Source: Anthonomus grandis grandis (lineage: Eukaryota; Arthropoda; Insecta; Coleoptera; Curculionidae). From it: a stretch of DNA of 64,000 nucleotides. Numbering within the stretch: the stretch's first letter is position 1; each line of letters begins with the position of its first letter. The notes beneath the pieces were generated by a model. The model was not told where the DNA came from, made no database searches, and saw nothing but the letters and a program-made list of their open reading frames with translations. Made by a program: the position numbers and the translations under genes. Below, one piece after another: positions 9,530 through 20,803 of the stretch. The stretch is taken from NCBI RefSeq assembly GCF_022605725.1, contig NC_065554.1, positions 4,359,100-4,423,099 on the forward strand. Direction: 5' to 3'.

Positions 9530-10457
9530 TAGCGATATATGGTGCCGGTCCGTATTTTTGAGCTTCTTTTTTAATCAAAAAGGGGTCAACCACATGTGAG
9601 GTGAGTATCACAGATATTACATTTAATTTATTCCTTTCGTTTTCTCTTAATTTGATTTAATTTTCTTTAAATTTCAATTGTGTAATGCAGACATTTTATC
9701 GTTCTGAAGCACAAGGTAATGTGCATTTTGTTTCAGCTCATCGGCTGCTATTTGATATATGTTATCATGATATTTATTTAGAAATCAGCTAATTGATTTC
9801 AACTATTTAAATGCACTGAATTCGCCTCGTACATTGCAGCTGACTTAGAGATTACAAAAGGGCAAATCGAGTAACGCCAAGCAGGTTCCAGAACCGCAAA
9901 GAAAAGAAGGTACCAGGTACCAATAAACTGTGTCTTTTTTATTAACAACATTTTATTTATTCCACTATCCCTACACACGCGGGTATGTTAGTGGTTTCAC
10001 TTATTAAACCGTGTGGGGCGCTCACAGAACCACCATTTAAAACCCATACCCTACCAATACAATCTTCGCATATAGGGGACTAACTATCAATCCCCCAACC
10101 CATACCGTATAAGCTAGCCAGCGGGCCTCAAAAGCTGAGCATATATATATGGCCTAACCGGAGGCTACATCACAAAGCCATAAGCGCCTTTACTCCAGAA
10201 GTGTGCGAAGCTATTGTAGAAGGACTCAAAAGAAAACATTCAGCTAAGAAACTAGATATTTATTGAGATAAATAAAAAATATATATTACTCAAATAAGAG
10301 AAAATCAATAATATAAAACGTTTTAAAATCTAATTTATCTACTTTTTATGGCAATGCCCATTATCCTGAATTAAAATTCCTGTAAATCAACGTTAGTCAT
10401 ATCAAACAGCGTTGTTTGGCTGAAAGCTAAATTTGTATCATTTACAGAAAGAGCTAT
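9530..10457. other. No recognisable gene
   Basis: No coding sequence or structured RNA was recognised. A short frame at 10190-10265 reads AFTPEVCEAIVEGLKRKHSA before a stop; it could be a helix-turn-helix scrap of a transposase but cannot be assigned. The interval 9960-10160 is locally richer in C and has no further features. Confidence 0.4.
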
Positions 10458-10745
10458 TTGCGTTTGAGTGAATTCCCGAATACCTTGGAGATAATAGCGG
10501 TGTTTGTAAAATCACACCATTATCAATGTTTGTCATATTTTCTAAATTTACAGAAGTTTACAGAGTGCGACTTGTGTTTGAGTAAGTGTTTCAATACGTT
10601 GGAGATCACAGCGGTGTCTGTTGTTAATTCACACCATTATCAATGTTTGTCATATGATCTAAATTTATAGAACCAGTGCGACTTGTGTTTGAGTAAGTTT
10701 TCAAATACGTTGGAGATGGCAGCGGTGTCTGTTACAGATTAACAC
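10458..10745. repeat. Tandem repeat, period about 112-116 bp, 2.5 copies
   Basis: The phrase TTTGAGTAAGT...AATACGTTGGAGAT recurs at about 10461, 10577 and 10689. CACCATTATCAATGTTTGTC recurs exactly at about 10514 and 10633. The units differ by scattered substitutions and small indels. The short open frame here is a by-product of the repeat and not a gene. Confidence 0.85.
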
Positions 10746-10749
10746 CAAT

Positions 10750-11855
10750 ATTATTTAATTCTGAGTTATCTAAATAGAGTATAGTTTGGAGCTTTTCTAG
10801 AGAATAGGTATTGAAGATTATTAATATGTGATTGACCCCAAACGAATTTCAAGTTTGCTTTAGATGAACTCTATCTGCCTTACATAAAATATTCGTAATA
10901 TCTTGTTGAACACTAATTTGTAAGTTAAAAGAATACTTAGCTATTTTTTTTGTTTTACCACAAAATTTCCAAAACGTTGACATTCGTTTTTTTCAGGTTC
11001 TTTATTACCTGATGTTGCTGCGTTTGACAAAATAATAAAAGCTTTATCCAAACTTTCAACCTTCTTTGGGCGTTTTCAAGTAGGATTTTGCTGTCTTGTC
11101 TTTTAACTTGGTTCTTGCCTATTTTTCACTTCTGGGGCATTTGGGGATTTTGGCGATTCATTGGAGTCTAGATGATTATCGGATAAATAATTGTCTTCAT
11201 TACCTGTCACTTTATTCTCGATATACAAAACAAGATTATTTACGTTTACTTTCTGCTTTTAATTTTAAAAATCATTTTTTAGTATTGTCCTCTTTGCCTT
11301 GGTAGATTCTGATTAGAACTTCCTATATGTCAACTCCGGGTATCAGAGTCGAATTCTAGATAGTGGAATATTTAAAAAACTGTTATTTTTATATGATATT
11401 GGAGAAAAATAATTTAAATTTGAGCCAAAAACCTTAAACTCAGCAGACAACACAACACAACAAAATTCTCTACTTTTTTCTTGGGGATAAGGCGTTTGCT
11501 TTGAACGATTCCTTAATGAAACCTTCCTCTGGATTCTTTCGTAAAAGATCATAGCAAAGAATTTTATTTCAGATTATCATGCGCAAGAAGAACGGTACAA
11601 AATGTATTTGGTATCATGTCAGCAATTTTGAATATGTAGTTCGTAAACTATTATTGCTTGAACCATCAAAAGCTGCAAAGGAGACAATGTCTTCGCTACT
11701 TCCAAGGAGGCTATCGATAGATGCAAAACCAATTAGAACGAAGGCCAATTTTCATGGCAGGACAATTATATGTGAAATATAAACTATTTTTTACTTACTT
11801 TAGCCCAATAAATAATTTATTATATATGTAACGGTTTACAACGTTTATTTATTAT
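10750..11855. other. No recognisable gene
   Basis: AT-rich sequence with only short unassignable frames. The frame 11579-11782 (+) encodes 67 residues rich in Lys/Arg/Leu with no known motif, and I do not support it as a gene. A TATATA run at 11851-11858 abuts the mariner end that follows. Confidence 0.4.
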
Positions 11856-11858
11856 ATA

Positions 11859-12456
11859 CAGGGTGTTCATTTATAAACTTCCCACCACGGATTTATCGAA
11901 AATCAGTGTTTAAAAAAAACGCTGAAATACGTCAAAAGGTTTGTCAAGGGGGACGACTTTCTAACCTAAAATTACACCCTCTTTCACCCTCTACCCCCCA
12001 GGGTCATCCCCTTAAAAATTTTAAACGGCAAGGGGTATCGAGTAATAGCTTGTTTGAAAGGTCTTTCGAAGTCTTTTATTTTGACGTTTGATTTTTTTGA
12101 ATCGGTCGATTCGTTTTTGAGAAAATTAGAAAAATCTTTATTTATCTTAATTTGTTCAGATAGAAAACAAAAACATGAAAATATCAGTTTTTATTTCAAT
12201 AAGTGTTCAAAATGTTGCCCGTTTTTGGCCATACATGGATATAGGCGATTTCAAATTCCTGACGGACATTTTCAAAAACATGTTGTGGGATATCATGGCA
12301 GCTGTCGATGATGCGTTGACGAAGTTCATCCAAACTTTCAGGTTGGGGAGTAAACACAATAGATTTCAAATTGATAATCTTAATTGAAGGGTTTTTAAAA
12401 GAAAAAACAGATAATTGAGATTTGGGAAAAAGTAATAGTGATGGGCGATATATCAA
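11859..12456 (-). mobile_element. Mariner-like element, 3' end only
   Basis: The terminus CAGGGTGTTCATTTATAAAC starts at 11859 after TA. On the minus strand 12370-12196 encodes LDELRQRIIDSCHDIPQHVF, ENVRQEFEIAYIHVW, the C-terminal helices of mariner-type transposases, which end with a stop just before the terminal sequence. The catalytic domain and other end are missing. A short A/T-rich tract and a GGGCGATATATC sequence (a possible hAT end) follow at about 12438. Confidence 0.7.
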
Positions 12457-13818
12457 TAACCGTTATTAATAACCGGTTATTTGCCGATAACTGTTATAAC
12501 CGATATTGAATAGAGAATTAAGCAGTTACCCTTATTGGCGCACATCACGTTAAAGGCATATATTAATAACCGCAAATAACGCATAAAAGGGCGAATATAT
12601 CGAACTACACCATATGTGTAGGAGCAGTTCTTTCGATAAATAATTATTATAATAAAATACGTTGATTGAATATTTCGGAAGATACGCAATCCTGTGTTAA
12701 AAAGTGTACCCGGTCGACTATCGGATTGCAGTTCAAGTTCAGTTTCGTGCACCGTGTGGTGCTGCCGCGAAGCGTCAAATCTAGGAACGATTTATTTTAG
12801 CTGCGTGGACAAATAATTACTTACTTAAATAAGTTTTTAAGACAAAAATTAATACAAAAATATATTGCGACACATGCAAATTCTCAATTACTATTTGTTA
12901 CAACTATACTTAAAACTATAAAAAGATATCTAGTAACAAAAAAAAAACATTTTGTATCTTCTATGTCTATATATTATATTCTATTCCCATATTCTCAATC
13001 AATATAAAATATGTTTAAATATCGCGTGTCCCGCCCTCCAAGATCATTGCAGCCCGGAAATTCTTTAGTCTTTTCTTGGATTCTTTTTTATCATTAAAGA
13101 CACTAGACACCAAAAACAGACACTTAAACCCCTTTTATCTATGCTAGACACTGCCAATTTCACCGTATAAAACAATAGTCAGTACCCGGACGTGTGTAGT
13201 TCTATGAAAATTCTCTTCCCTTAAATATAAGTAGTTTTGCTCTTTTACAAACTGCGAATTTTAAAGGTGTTTTTGTAGTGAAAAAATAAGTGTTACTACT
13301 TAACCTAAAACGGAAAGGTTGGTTTGATTTATAAACATGTGGTCTTCCTGGTTTTTAATAACTTTTAATTTGATATTATTGTACCAAAAATTACGTAACG
13401 TATGATAATATTAAATTATTTTTTGCTTCATGCACCCGTCATACATAATTTTAATTTTATTGATATTTAATTTTAAAAATATGTAAGCAATAAAAAAAGA
13501 AATAAAACTAAACTAGGCATTAAAATTCCGCTAATTTTAAGATTCCACTAATTTTAATAAAATAAGTCTATGTTGACTAATTTTGTTGGAGAAATTAAAA
13601 AAAAAATTATTGTAAAAAAATAAGCTAATAAAAAAGTTAGATTTCATAGTGGATCAAAATCACTTCCCTTCGAGTGACTTTCACTATTTTCTATATTTCC
13701 TATGACCACTGTTAAGCGTATAATATTATTTTTTAAATAATCTATTTTAAATTTTCTAATTATCTGGTCCTAAGAAAAACATCTTTATAGATAAACCAAC
13801 CTTCGCTAAAGTTTAAAA
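12438..13818. other. Possible hAT 5' end and non-coding leader
   Basis: At 12438 the sequence TAGTGATGGGCGATATATCA, followed by AACCGTTATTAATAACCGGT, resembles hAT termini of the GTGATGGGCG class, and a hAT transposase pseudogene lies downstream on the same strand from 13819. A matching right end was not found, so linkage is an inference. The rest of the interval has no recognisable gene. Confidence 0.35.
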
Positions 13819-15491
13819 GTGCGGGCTAATAAAAAAACAAACATGTCAAGTGCTCCAAGGGCAAAGAGGGCGAAAACAACTGAAATATGGAACTCTTTTA
13901 CGTCTTTGGAAAACGCCGACTGCCTGTCAAGTTGCAATATTTGTAAGAAAAAAATTTCTTACAAATCAACAAACTCGAAATTAAAAAAACATTTAACATC
14001 TTGCCATCCAGCCATCAATATTTCTGTAAATCCTTTTGACAATGGAACCAGTAATCATATGGAATCCAGTAATCATGACATATTATCAAACACAGCTAGA
14101 GATTCTGAATCTACGTGTGTACCTAGTGCTTGTAGTGACGGCCGTGCTGGTACTATTTCAAAATCAACGCAACAGAAAATGACAAGTTTTTTACTTGTAC
14201 TTCTACTAGACTTCATCAATACATTAAATCCTTCATATGCACTCCCAAATAGAAAGTATATTTCACAAACACTACATCCAGCGAAATATGAAGAATGTTA
14301 TAATGCATGTCAGGCTCTTATAAAAAACTCAAGGTCCATAGCACTTACGACCGATTGCTGGTCATCAATTAATTCAGAAAGCTATATCGCACTGACCGCC
14401 CATTTCATCACACATGATTTTCAGCTCAAAACAGTTTTGCTCCAGTGTTCATTAATCGAAGGTCATCATACTAGCGAGAATTTAGCTACCACTATTTCAA
14501 TTATTCTTAATAAATAGCAAAGTCCATCTGATGAAATAGCCGATTTCTGATTCAAAAATATATTTACCAGAACTTAATGTTATAATTGATAAAGTTAAAA
14601 CTGTTGTGGCGTATTTCAACCGAAGCAATATTTTCTATTAAAAGCTCATAAAGTATCAGGAGCAAAGTGGCAACTATTATCAGCCTTTTAAATTAATTCA
14701 GAAAGTAAAAACTCGATGGAATTCGCTGTATTTTAGGTTAGAGAGATTTATTGTTCCGGAAGAGGCTATCAAAAGTACCATAGCAGTTATTGGACAAGAT
14801 CTTCCATTATTAACTTCTTCAGACTGGATAACTATCAAACAACTCTGTCTACTGAAGCCTTTTGAAAAACTTACCAAAATGATTAGTGGTGAAAACTATG
14901 CCACTGCCTCCTATATTATACCAATAAAAAAAAGAGTTTTTTTAAAATAATAAATAATGTTATTGATCTTATTGAAAAGCAATTTTATGAGCGTCTTGAA
15001 ACAGTTGAATTTAGTAATACTTTGGCCACAGCAAGTTTCTTCGACCCAAGATTTAAAATGTTGGCATTTTCAAATACAGCAGCGGCAGTAAACACAAAAA
15101 AAAGAATAAATATACATATTGCAAATTTAATTGCCGAAGAGAGAAGAGTATTAACCACTACCGATGACCAATTAGAAAAGAAAAAAAATATGATGAAGAT
15201 TTTGATGAGGCAGATGAAATGTCCGTATGTACGTAAGTATAGAGATATTTGGAAGCAACAATATTACCACGCATCGAAGATAGTTTTAAATGGTTGCGGG
15301 AGAACAAATATAATTTCCCACATTTGAGTAAATTGGCACAAGAGAAATCCTGCGTGCAAGCCTCATCAGTTCCCTGTGAAAGAATCTTTTCAAAGGCTGG
15401 TTTAATTATTTGTGACAGAAGAAGTCGTCCAAGTGCTTCAAAGGTAGAAAAATTATTATTTCGAAACGTTAATAGTAAATTTTGTCAATAA
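13819..15491 (+). pseudogene. hAT transposase pseudogene with BED zinc finger
   Basis: The first frame (13819-14517) opens with a BED-type zinc finger: IWNSFTSLENADCLSSCNIC with CxxC, then LKKHLTSCHP with the His ligands. It is followed by the start of the RNase H-like core (SIALTTDCWSSINSESYIAL with the first catalytic Asp). A stop at 14517 and several frameshifts follow. Frames at 15022-15327 and 15249-15491 contain the rest, ending in the hAT dimerisation domain (SSVPCERIFSKAG, then RRSRPSASKVEKLLF). All parts are in order on one strand. It is related to ZBED/Activator-type hATs and is not functional. Confidence 0.88.
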
Positions 15492-15728
15492 TTCAGATAA
15501 AGTTATTGATAAATTTCCTTTTAGTCTGGTCAACACCTTGTTTTATTTTGTTAGAAATAAATATATTATTTTATGTATACACTTATTGACATCAGAATAT
15601 TTTAATAATTTTATGTTACTTGGTTATTAAATTAATAAAAATTTGCATACAAATATTAATCCTGTATAATATAATATACAATACAATACGCCACTGTCAT
15701 CACACACAAATAAAACAGAACCACTTTA

Positions 15729-15857
15729 ATTTATAACAATCTCAATATTCTCTTTTACTCATAAAATGGCGAAACTGCAATAAAATAGCATTGGCTACTA
15801 CAGATTCTTGAGTTTCGCCATTTTATGAGTAAAAGGGAATTTTGAGATTTGTTATAT
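15729..15857. mobile_element. Harbinger-type MITE, near-perfect inverted repeat
   Basis: Arms of about 42 bp, AACAATCTCAATATTCTCTT and onward to GGCGAAACT on the left and the inverse on the right (15811-15853), enclose about 34 bp. The arm sequence is the same as the repeat flanking the Harbinger-like fragment at 8538-8845, so the two loci belong to one family. The right flank (to about 15890) continues with ACATGTCAATGTTACG in inverse orientation, so the family consensus extends beyond the palindrome. Confidence 0.75.
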
Positions 15858-15859
15858 AT

Positions 15860-16605
15860 TAAATTATTCTAACGTAACATTGACATGTTATAACTTTAAA
15901 TAAATTAAAATGTTAATAGAAAACGATACAACGGCAGAATGTTCTGCTACAGCTTATACAATGCTTTGTGACACGATAATTTATCAAAACCCCGAACTTC
16001 GCTCCGTAACAAAAAATTGGTATGCGACGATGCTACGAAGCGGAGTTTTGTTCTATGTGTGTACGCGCCTTTAAATTGCATTGAGTAGCGGGGAAAGAGC
16101 GCTCCCTTCACCGATGCAAGAGACCCTTCAATTACTAGAGGAAAACTATATTTAAAAATGTAAAAAACCCCTTTAGTATTATTAGTAGCGCATAAACGGT
16201 GTGGCCAAAAAGATTTCTTAGTGGCTTAAACAGCTTGGGGAGCTTGTGTCACGCTGGTAGACCATAGAGAGAGGTTATTATAGATAAATAGTTCTTCCCG
16301 TGGATTTACAGCGGTCGAAAATAAATTAAAAGTTGTCTGGTAAGATTTTGGGTTTCGGCATCAGTGAAATGAAAGTCCAGTTTAACTCAAAGTGGCTGAC
16401 GTCTTGCAAAATATATTTTTTATTATATGATTTATTTAATATATTTTGAAATTAAGGGATGAAGTATATATAGTAATATATTTTGATGTTAAGGGAAAAG
16501 GAGAGGGAGAAGGAAAAACAGTGTTAAGGGAAAATATCAATAATAATGCCAAGATATTTTTCTTTATTGGAGGGTAAGATAGAGATATTTTCCGCTGGGG
16601 CATAG
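15860..16605. other. No recognisable gene
   Basis: Repeat-family flank to about 15900, then unassigned sequence. An AT-rich phrase close to TAATATATTTTGAAATTAAGGG is imperfectly repeated at 16437 and 16472. The frame 16618-16436 (-) is a shadow over this low-complexity stretch. Confidence 0.35.
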
Positions 16606-16609
16606 TACG

Positions 16610-17714
16610 ATTGAGCATAAAGGGCAGTGTCAGCGGCGTATAGAGCTAGTTTGGTGTGAGGAGTTCAGTGTACGTCAGAGGTGTAGAGGGTATAAAGAAA
16701 CACCGGCTTTTAGTGCTTTGGGTGTGGAGAGCTTATTATTGATTCTGATTTGGAAGCTACGGTCACTAATATAGGTGTAGATGAGAGATGTTGGATGGAG
16801 AAGAAGTTAAGGATGATGTCTGATTTAAAGACGAGTCCTGCAAGCCTTACTGAGTTAAATGCGTGCTTTATGTCCAGCAACAGCATCGCGGTGTTCGTCT
16901 TCTTATTGAAGCTTTCATAGGAATCTTGAACGAGTTTGACCGCCAGGAGGGTAGTATTATGTTCAGGTCTAGAGCCAAGCTGCTCTGCAGGCTGGACAAT
17001 TGCCTTTTCAGGGAGATTTGTAAGTAGGTTTGTTATTTGAGTTGTAAGGGATTACAACCTGGTATCCTTTAGATCCTTTAGTGCAGGCAGCCTTATAGTG
17101 TGGTAGGCGTGGCAGAAACTTTTTCACCCTATTTCACCAGGGTTGTGTTGGGTTGGGACAAAGTGGACTTATCGGCATTCATATATGCGTTATAATCATG
17201 GCCATTTTGGTTAATGACTAAAATGGTTTTTTCTCACACTTCTTGCAATCCTTTAGAGCGAATTGTTCTGTGTGGTATGTCTGTTTAATTTTTGTGTCCA
17301 ACAGCCATTTTTGTAAGTGTGAATGTTGTGTCGTATTAAGTTTGTTAGTTGGGTAGTCATCTGCCTGTCTTCGTCTCGTCGGTTGTTTTGCTATATTTTT
17401 CGCACATGGTTTTTTAAACGAGTAAGCTTCTTGATGTCCAAGGAAAGCCTTTCCTTCTTAGGTTTGCATATAACCTTTGTGGCTAATGAGTTTCGTGCGA
17501 GTTGTAGTAGTAGAAGTATTAGTTGGCGTTGTATATTTTTGATCAGATTTTCGATTTCTCGTTCTAATTGCTCGATGGTCCCAATTTTCCAAGAAATATT
17601 TCTAACATTGTTAAGTATATGTCTGTATTGGCGCCTGTATAGTTGTCTGTATAGTTGTAGGTTATTAGTGGTGATTCTCTCTGGGTTAATCCCAGAAAAA
17701 ATAGATTGGAACAT
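16610..17714 (-). pseudogene. Jockey-like LINE, linker plus RT fragment, catalytic motif mutated
   Basis: Minus strand from 17714. INPERITTNNLQLYRQLYR through DIKKLTRLKNHVRKIWQNNR is the Lys/Arg-rich linker between endonuclease and RT typical of Jockey-clade ORF2. RT blocks follow (about 17040-16610): PAEQLGSRPEHNTTLLAVKL, MLLLDIKHAFNSV, FQIRINNKLSTPKALKAG, and LALYAADTALYA. The last should be YADD, so one catalytic aspartate is replaced by Ala. There are internal deletions between blocks. The endonuclease domain upstream and the 3' end are missing. Confidence 0.82.
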
Positions 17715-18036
17715 GATCTGAGTTTCTCCTGAGTCCTCCCCTCTCTAGACTACGAAGTTCCTATCGTAGCTTAATTCCGGATAGAAAACGGATTATCTTT
17801 TACTGAAAAGCGAAAAGGTTTAAGAGGAAAAACGGCAGTTTTATAGTAAACCTCTTTCTTATACATATCATACATATCTCTTCTTATTTTATACTTCTCG
17901 TAATCAAATATCTTTTCAATCAAATACGAACCTGAAATCCTACAACTTTCCCTATGATTTATATTAAAACGAAGTTTTTTCCAAATCATTTGGGAGTTAC
18001 AGCCATTTATATTTTTTAACATCTAACTGGTGGCCT
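17715..18036. other. Junction between two LINE relics, nothing recognised
   Basis: A minus-strand frame (18022-17771) encodes 83 residues without a known motif. It lies between two LINE relics of opposite orientation and is probably decayed repeat sequence. Confidence 0.3.
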
Positions 18037-19350
18037 CGCCAATTTCCGTCTAATTTCTTTACTTTTCGAAACTCATCGAAAAATTGGTAACGAAAAGAAT
18101 GTGGGAATATCTGCACTCATTTAATTTGATAATATCTAAACAATTTGGGTTTCGGTCGGCAAGGAGCACTCGAGATGCTATTTACAGCTTTTTGGAGACT
18201 GTTTACTTTGGCGCGAATGAAAGGAACGCATCGGCGGCGGTGTTCTGTGATGTATCCAAAGCATTCGATTGTGTGGATCATGGAATATTACTGTATACAG
18301 GGTGTCCGGAAAAAGGAAGTCAATCCGCCGGCCACATATAGGGTGGACCGAAGTCATGCAACTTTTGTTATGTAATTTTTTAATTGGGCGCTCGATATAC
18401 AATATACAAAGCGTCAAAATGAGAAATATAAAATCGTTTTTTTGAAGTAAGTCGAGTGAAACACGAAGACATTAAAGTAAAATTTGAATTATTTGTTCTA
18501 CGTGACCTCCATTAATTTGTACATATTATTATAATATTCATTCTACATATACGAGCCCTCTTTATTAAAGAAAATCTACTTAGAAATATAGCGACGTTTC
18601 TTGGCATTCTAATTGATGGGGGGCTGCATTATGAAGATTAAATAATGCACTTGAGCAAGAAATTATTATCAGATTGTTTTGCAATAAGAGCTATTAGGAA
18701 TGATTTAGGCCATGATCTTGCACGTTCAATTTATTTTACCCTCTTTGAGTCGCATTCCATTTTCGGGTGGACTAACCGGGGTCTTCTAACCGTAGTTTTC
18801 GTCCTTCAGAAAAAGGCAATTAGATTTCTGGTTAATATCAACTAGGGAGAATCTTGTAGGCCTCATTTTGTGGCTCAGAGAAATCTAATATTGATATCTA
18901 TATTTGTTTTAGAAACCTCATCCCTTGTTTTTACAAACCTTATTCGAATCCAAGGCACTAACCAATGATCTGCGATGCTTCAGGCCTCCAATTTACCTTT
19001 GCCAAAGCCTAGAACAGCACTGATCAAGAAATTGATATATGAGAGACATAAATTCTATGATCATTTACTCATTAACATTAACTGTTTTATGCCTCAAGAT
19101 CTTTCGTGGACTGTTAAATATATAAAACTCCTAAAAAACGCTTATTATAGCTTGGAGGAATTCTATCGGGATGACATAGTGATAGATGTGTAATATTTTT
19201 TTGTGTTTTTAATAGTGTCGCTGTTATATGTATAGTCAAAATCATCCTAGCAACTCTGCTAGGATGACTTTGTACTTGGATGTTTTTATACTCTGTATGT
19301 ATTCACATGCAATGAGAAAATAAAAGGTAGAATGCAGAAATGCGACTTAA
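18037..19350 (+). pseudogene. LINE RT and C-terminal relic, interrupted by a mariner end
   Basis: At 18060-18290 the plus strand reads LIEKLVTKRMWEYLHSFNLI, SKQFGFRSARSTRDAIYSFL and FCDVSKAFDCVDHGIL, the first RT blocks of a CR1/Jockey-type LINE. A mariner fragment follows. The LINE resumes at about 18590 with ATFLGILIDGGLHYEDHI and the RT thumb/C-terminus (18645-18845; 18975-19193). The YADD block is missing, so sequence was lost around the insertion. A 3' UTR with a small hairpin (ATCCTAGCA/TGCTAGGAT, 19245-19267) follows. Confidence 0.75.
18297..18540 (-). mobile_element. Mariner-like 3' end inside a LINE
   Basis: The terminus CAGGGTGTCCGGAAAAAGGA begins at 18297 after TA. On the minus strand, 18523-18480 reads QINGGHVEQIIQILL and then a stop, the classic C-terminus of mariner transposases (NGGHxEHL). 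The element is truncated at its other end, near 18540, where the LINE thumb domain resumes. Confidence 0.7.
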
Positions 19351-20379
19351 AAAAATATACAGTACCATTACATAAAACATTAAATACATACAACATACAA
19401 AAATTGTAATGCAATACGCATCTGTGGCAATAGACAAAGAACTTGTTTTACTTATACAAAGCTTGCGATATCTTTATCATTCGTAGCTGATGGACTCAAT
19501 TACTGTTGCACTAAATTCTGTATCTAAAACCTATTTACTGCTTCCGGATTTAATGGTAATAATAAGAATATTAAATAAGACAGAAACTCAATCTCAAGGG
19601 ACACCTGATGTTACCTAAAAAGACCTAAGGTGTTTGACCTACATACTCTACTATTTTTTGCCTATTGTTAAGATAAAACAAAACAGTTCATCAATGTAAT
19701 AATCCAAAACAACTAAGATTTTCTATTAAAATATTGTGATCTATGCGGTCAAATGCTTTCGAACACTCCCTATATATATTGTATCTACTTAATATCCTTG
19801 GTTTAATGTGTCATCTACAAACCTAAAACAAAATGAGAAACCATCGATTTGTCCCTAATGCTGAACAATCAGTTTACTAATGAATGTTTCACTGAAAAAA
19901 TAAGAGATTGTAAAGCACCAATTTAGAAATGTTAATGTCGGAATAACCTTTGAAATTTTCCAAGTCTGGAAATTCCAGCCCCTCTTGATGACTCTTCTTC
20001 ATGCCACATGAACATATGTGATTGACTGTTGGCAAGGTCATGGATACCAACATTATAGTCAACAACTGCCTGAGGTAAAATACTTTGCTATTGGTTAGTA
20101 AAGGTGTCGGTAAGGTCTTTTGCAGATTAAAGCAAATAGCTACTCGATCAGTTGAACTTTTAGCTGATCAGTTTAGCTTGTCGAGCTTTCTCTGCTTTCT
20201 TAAGATGCACTTCTTTATTGATCTTTGCAACCTGCCGTCTTCTGGTCTGCCGGTTTTTATTGTGTTACTAAGTTGGTCATAATATACAAAGTAAAAGTAA
20301 GGTAAGCATAATATACATGTATCTGTATAAGGTTTATGGAAGCTGAGATTAAAGCAGGTATTAAAAACATATGACGATA
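19351..20379. other. No recognisable gene
   Basis: The first part is LINE 3' flank. Around 19690-19760 and 19990-20080 isolated words such as ATCTATGCGGTCAAATGCTTTC recall RT 'FDRIDH' codons read on the minus strand, so another very old LINE may lie here, but no frame can be followed. The plus-strand 65-residue frame at 20085 has no motif. Confidence 0.3.
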
Positions 20380-20803
20380 GTAGCTAATTTTTACAGGCTG
20401 TTTATTATGTTGATTACATTCTCTTTGTACAGGTCATACATTTTGTTGACATTTAAAACAGAATCCAGATATTTTCGGTTTGGATTATAATGACTTGTGT
20501 AATGGCTCTTAAATCTGGAAATTAAGTTCACACGTTTTTTCACAAAATTTGTTAGAGAACTATCAAACTTATTAGAAGCTTTATGTTTGCCTCTTTTGTC
20601 AGTAGGTGGTACACCAGTAGGAGAATCACACTTTTTTTTATAACGTTGGTAAATTGTTTATTACTTATATTCAAAGCATCTTTGCAAATACGTTTCCAGG
20701 TTAAATGTATTGTTGTGCTGATCGCTTTATGATTTATAACTTCTTGAACTTTATGGCGAGGGACACGTACTCCAATGCATGAATAGAAAAAAGAAGTCTA
20801 AAG

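Noticed and set aside
11579..11782. Small plus-strand gene encoding 67 residues
   Set aside because: No motif, no coding context, and length within chance for this composition.
12438..15720. Complete hAT element around the 13819-15491 pseudogene
   Set aside because: A left end is plausible at 12438 but no inverse right end or 8-bp duplication was found, so full boundaries are not claimed.
17323..17721. Plus-strand 132-residue frame
   Set aside because: Shadow of the minus-strand LINE linker, which has recognisable Jockey-type residues.
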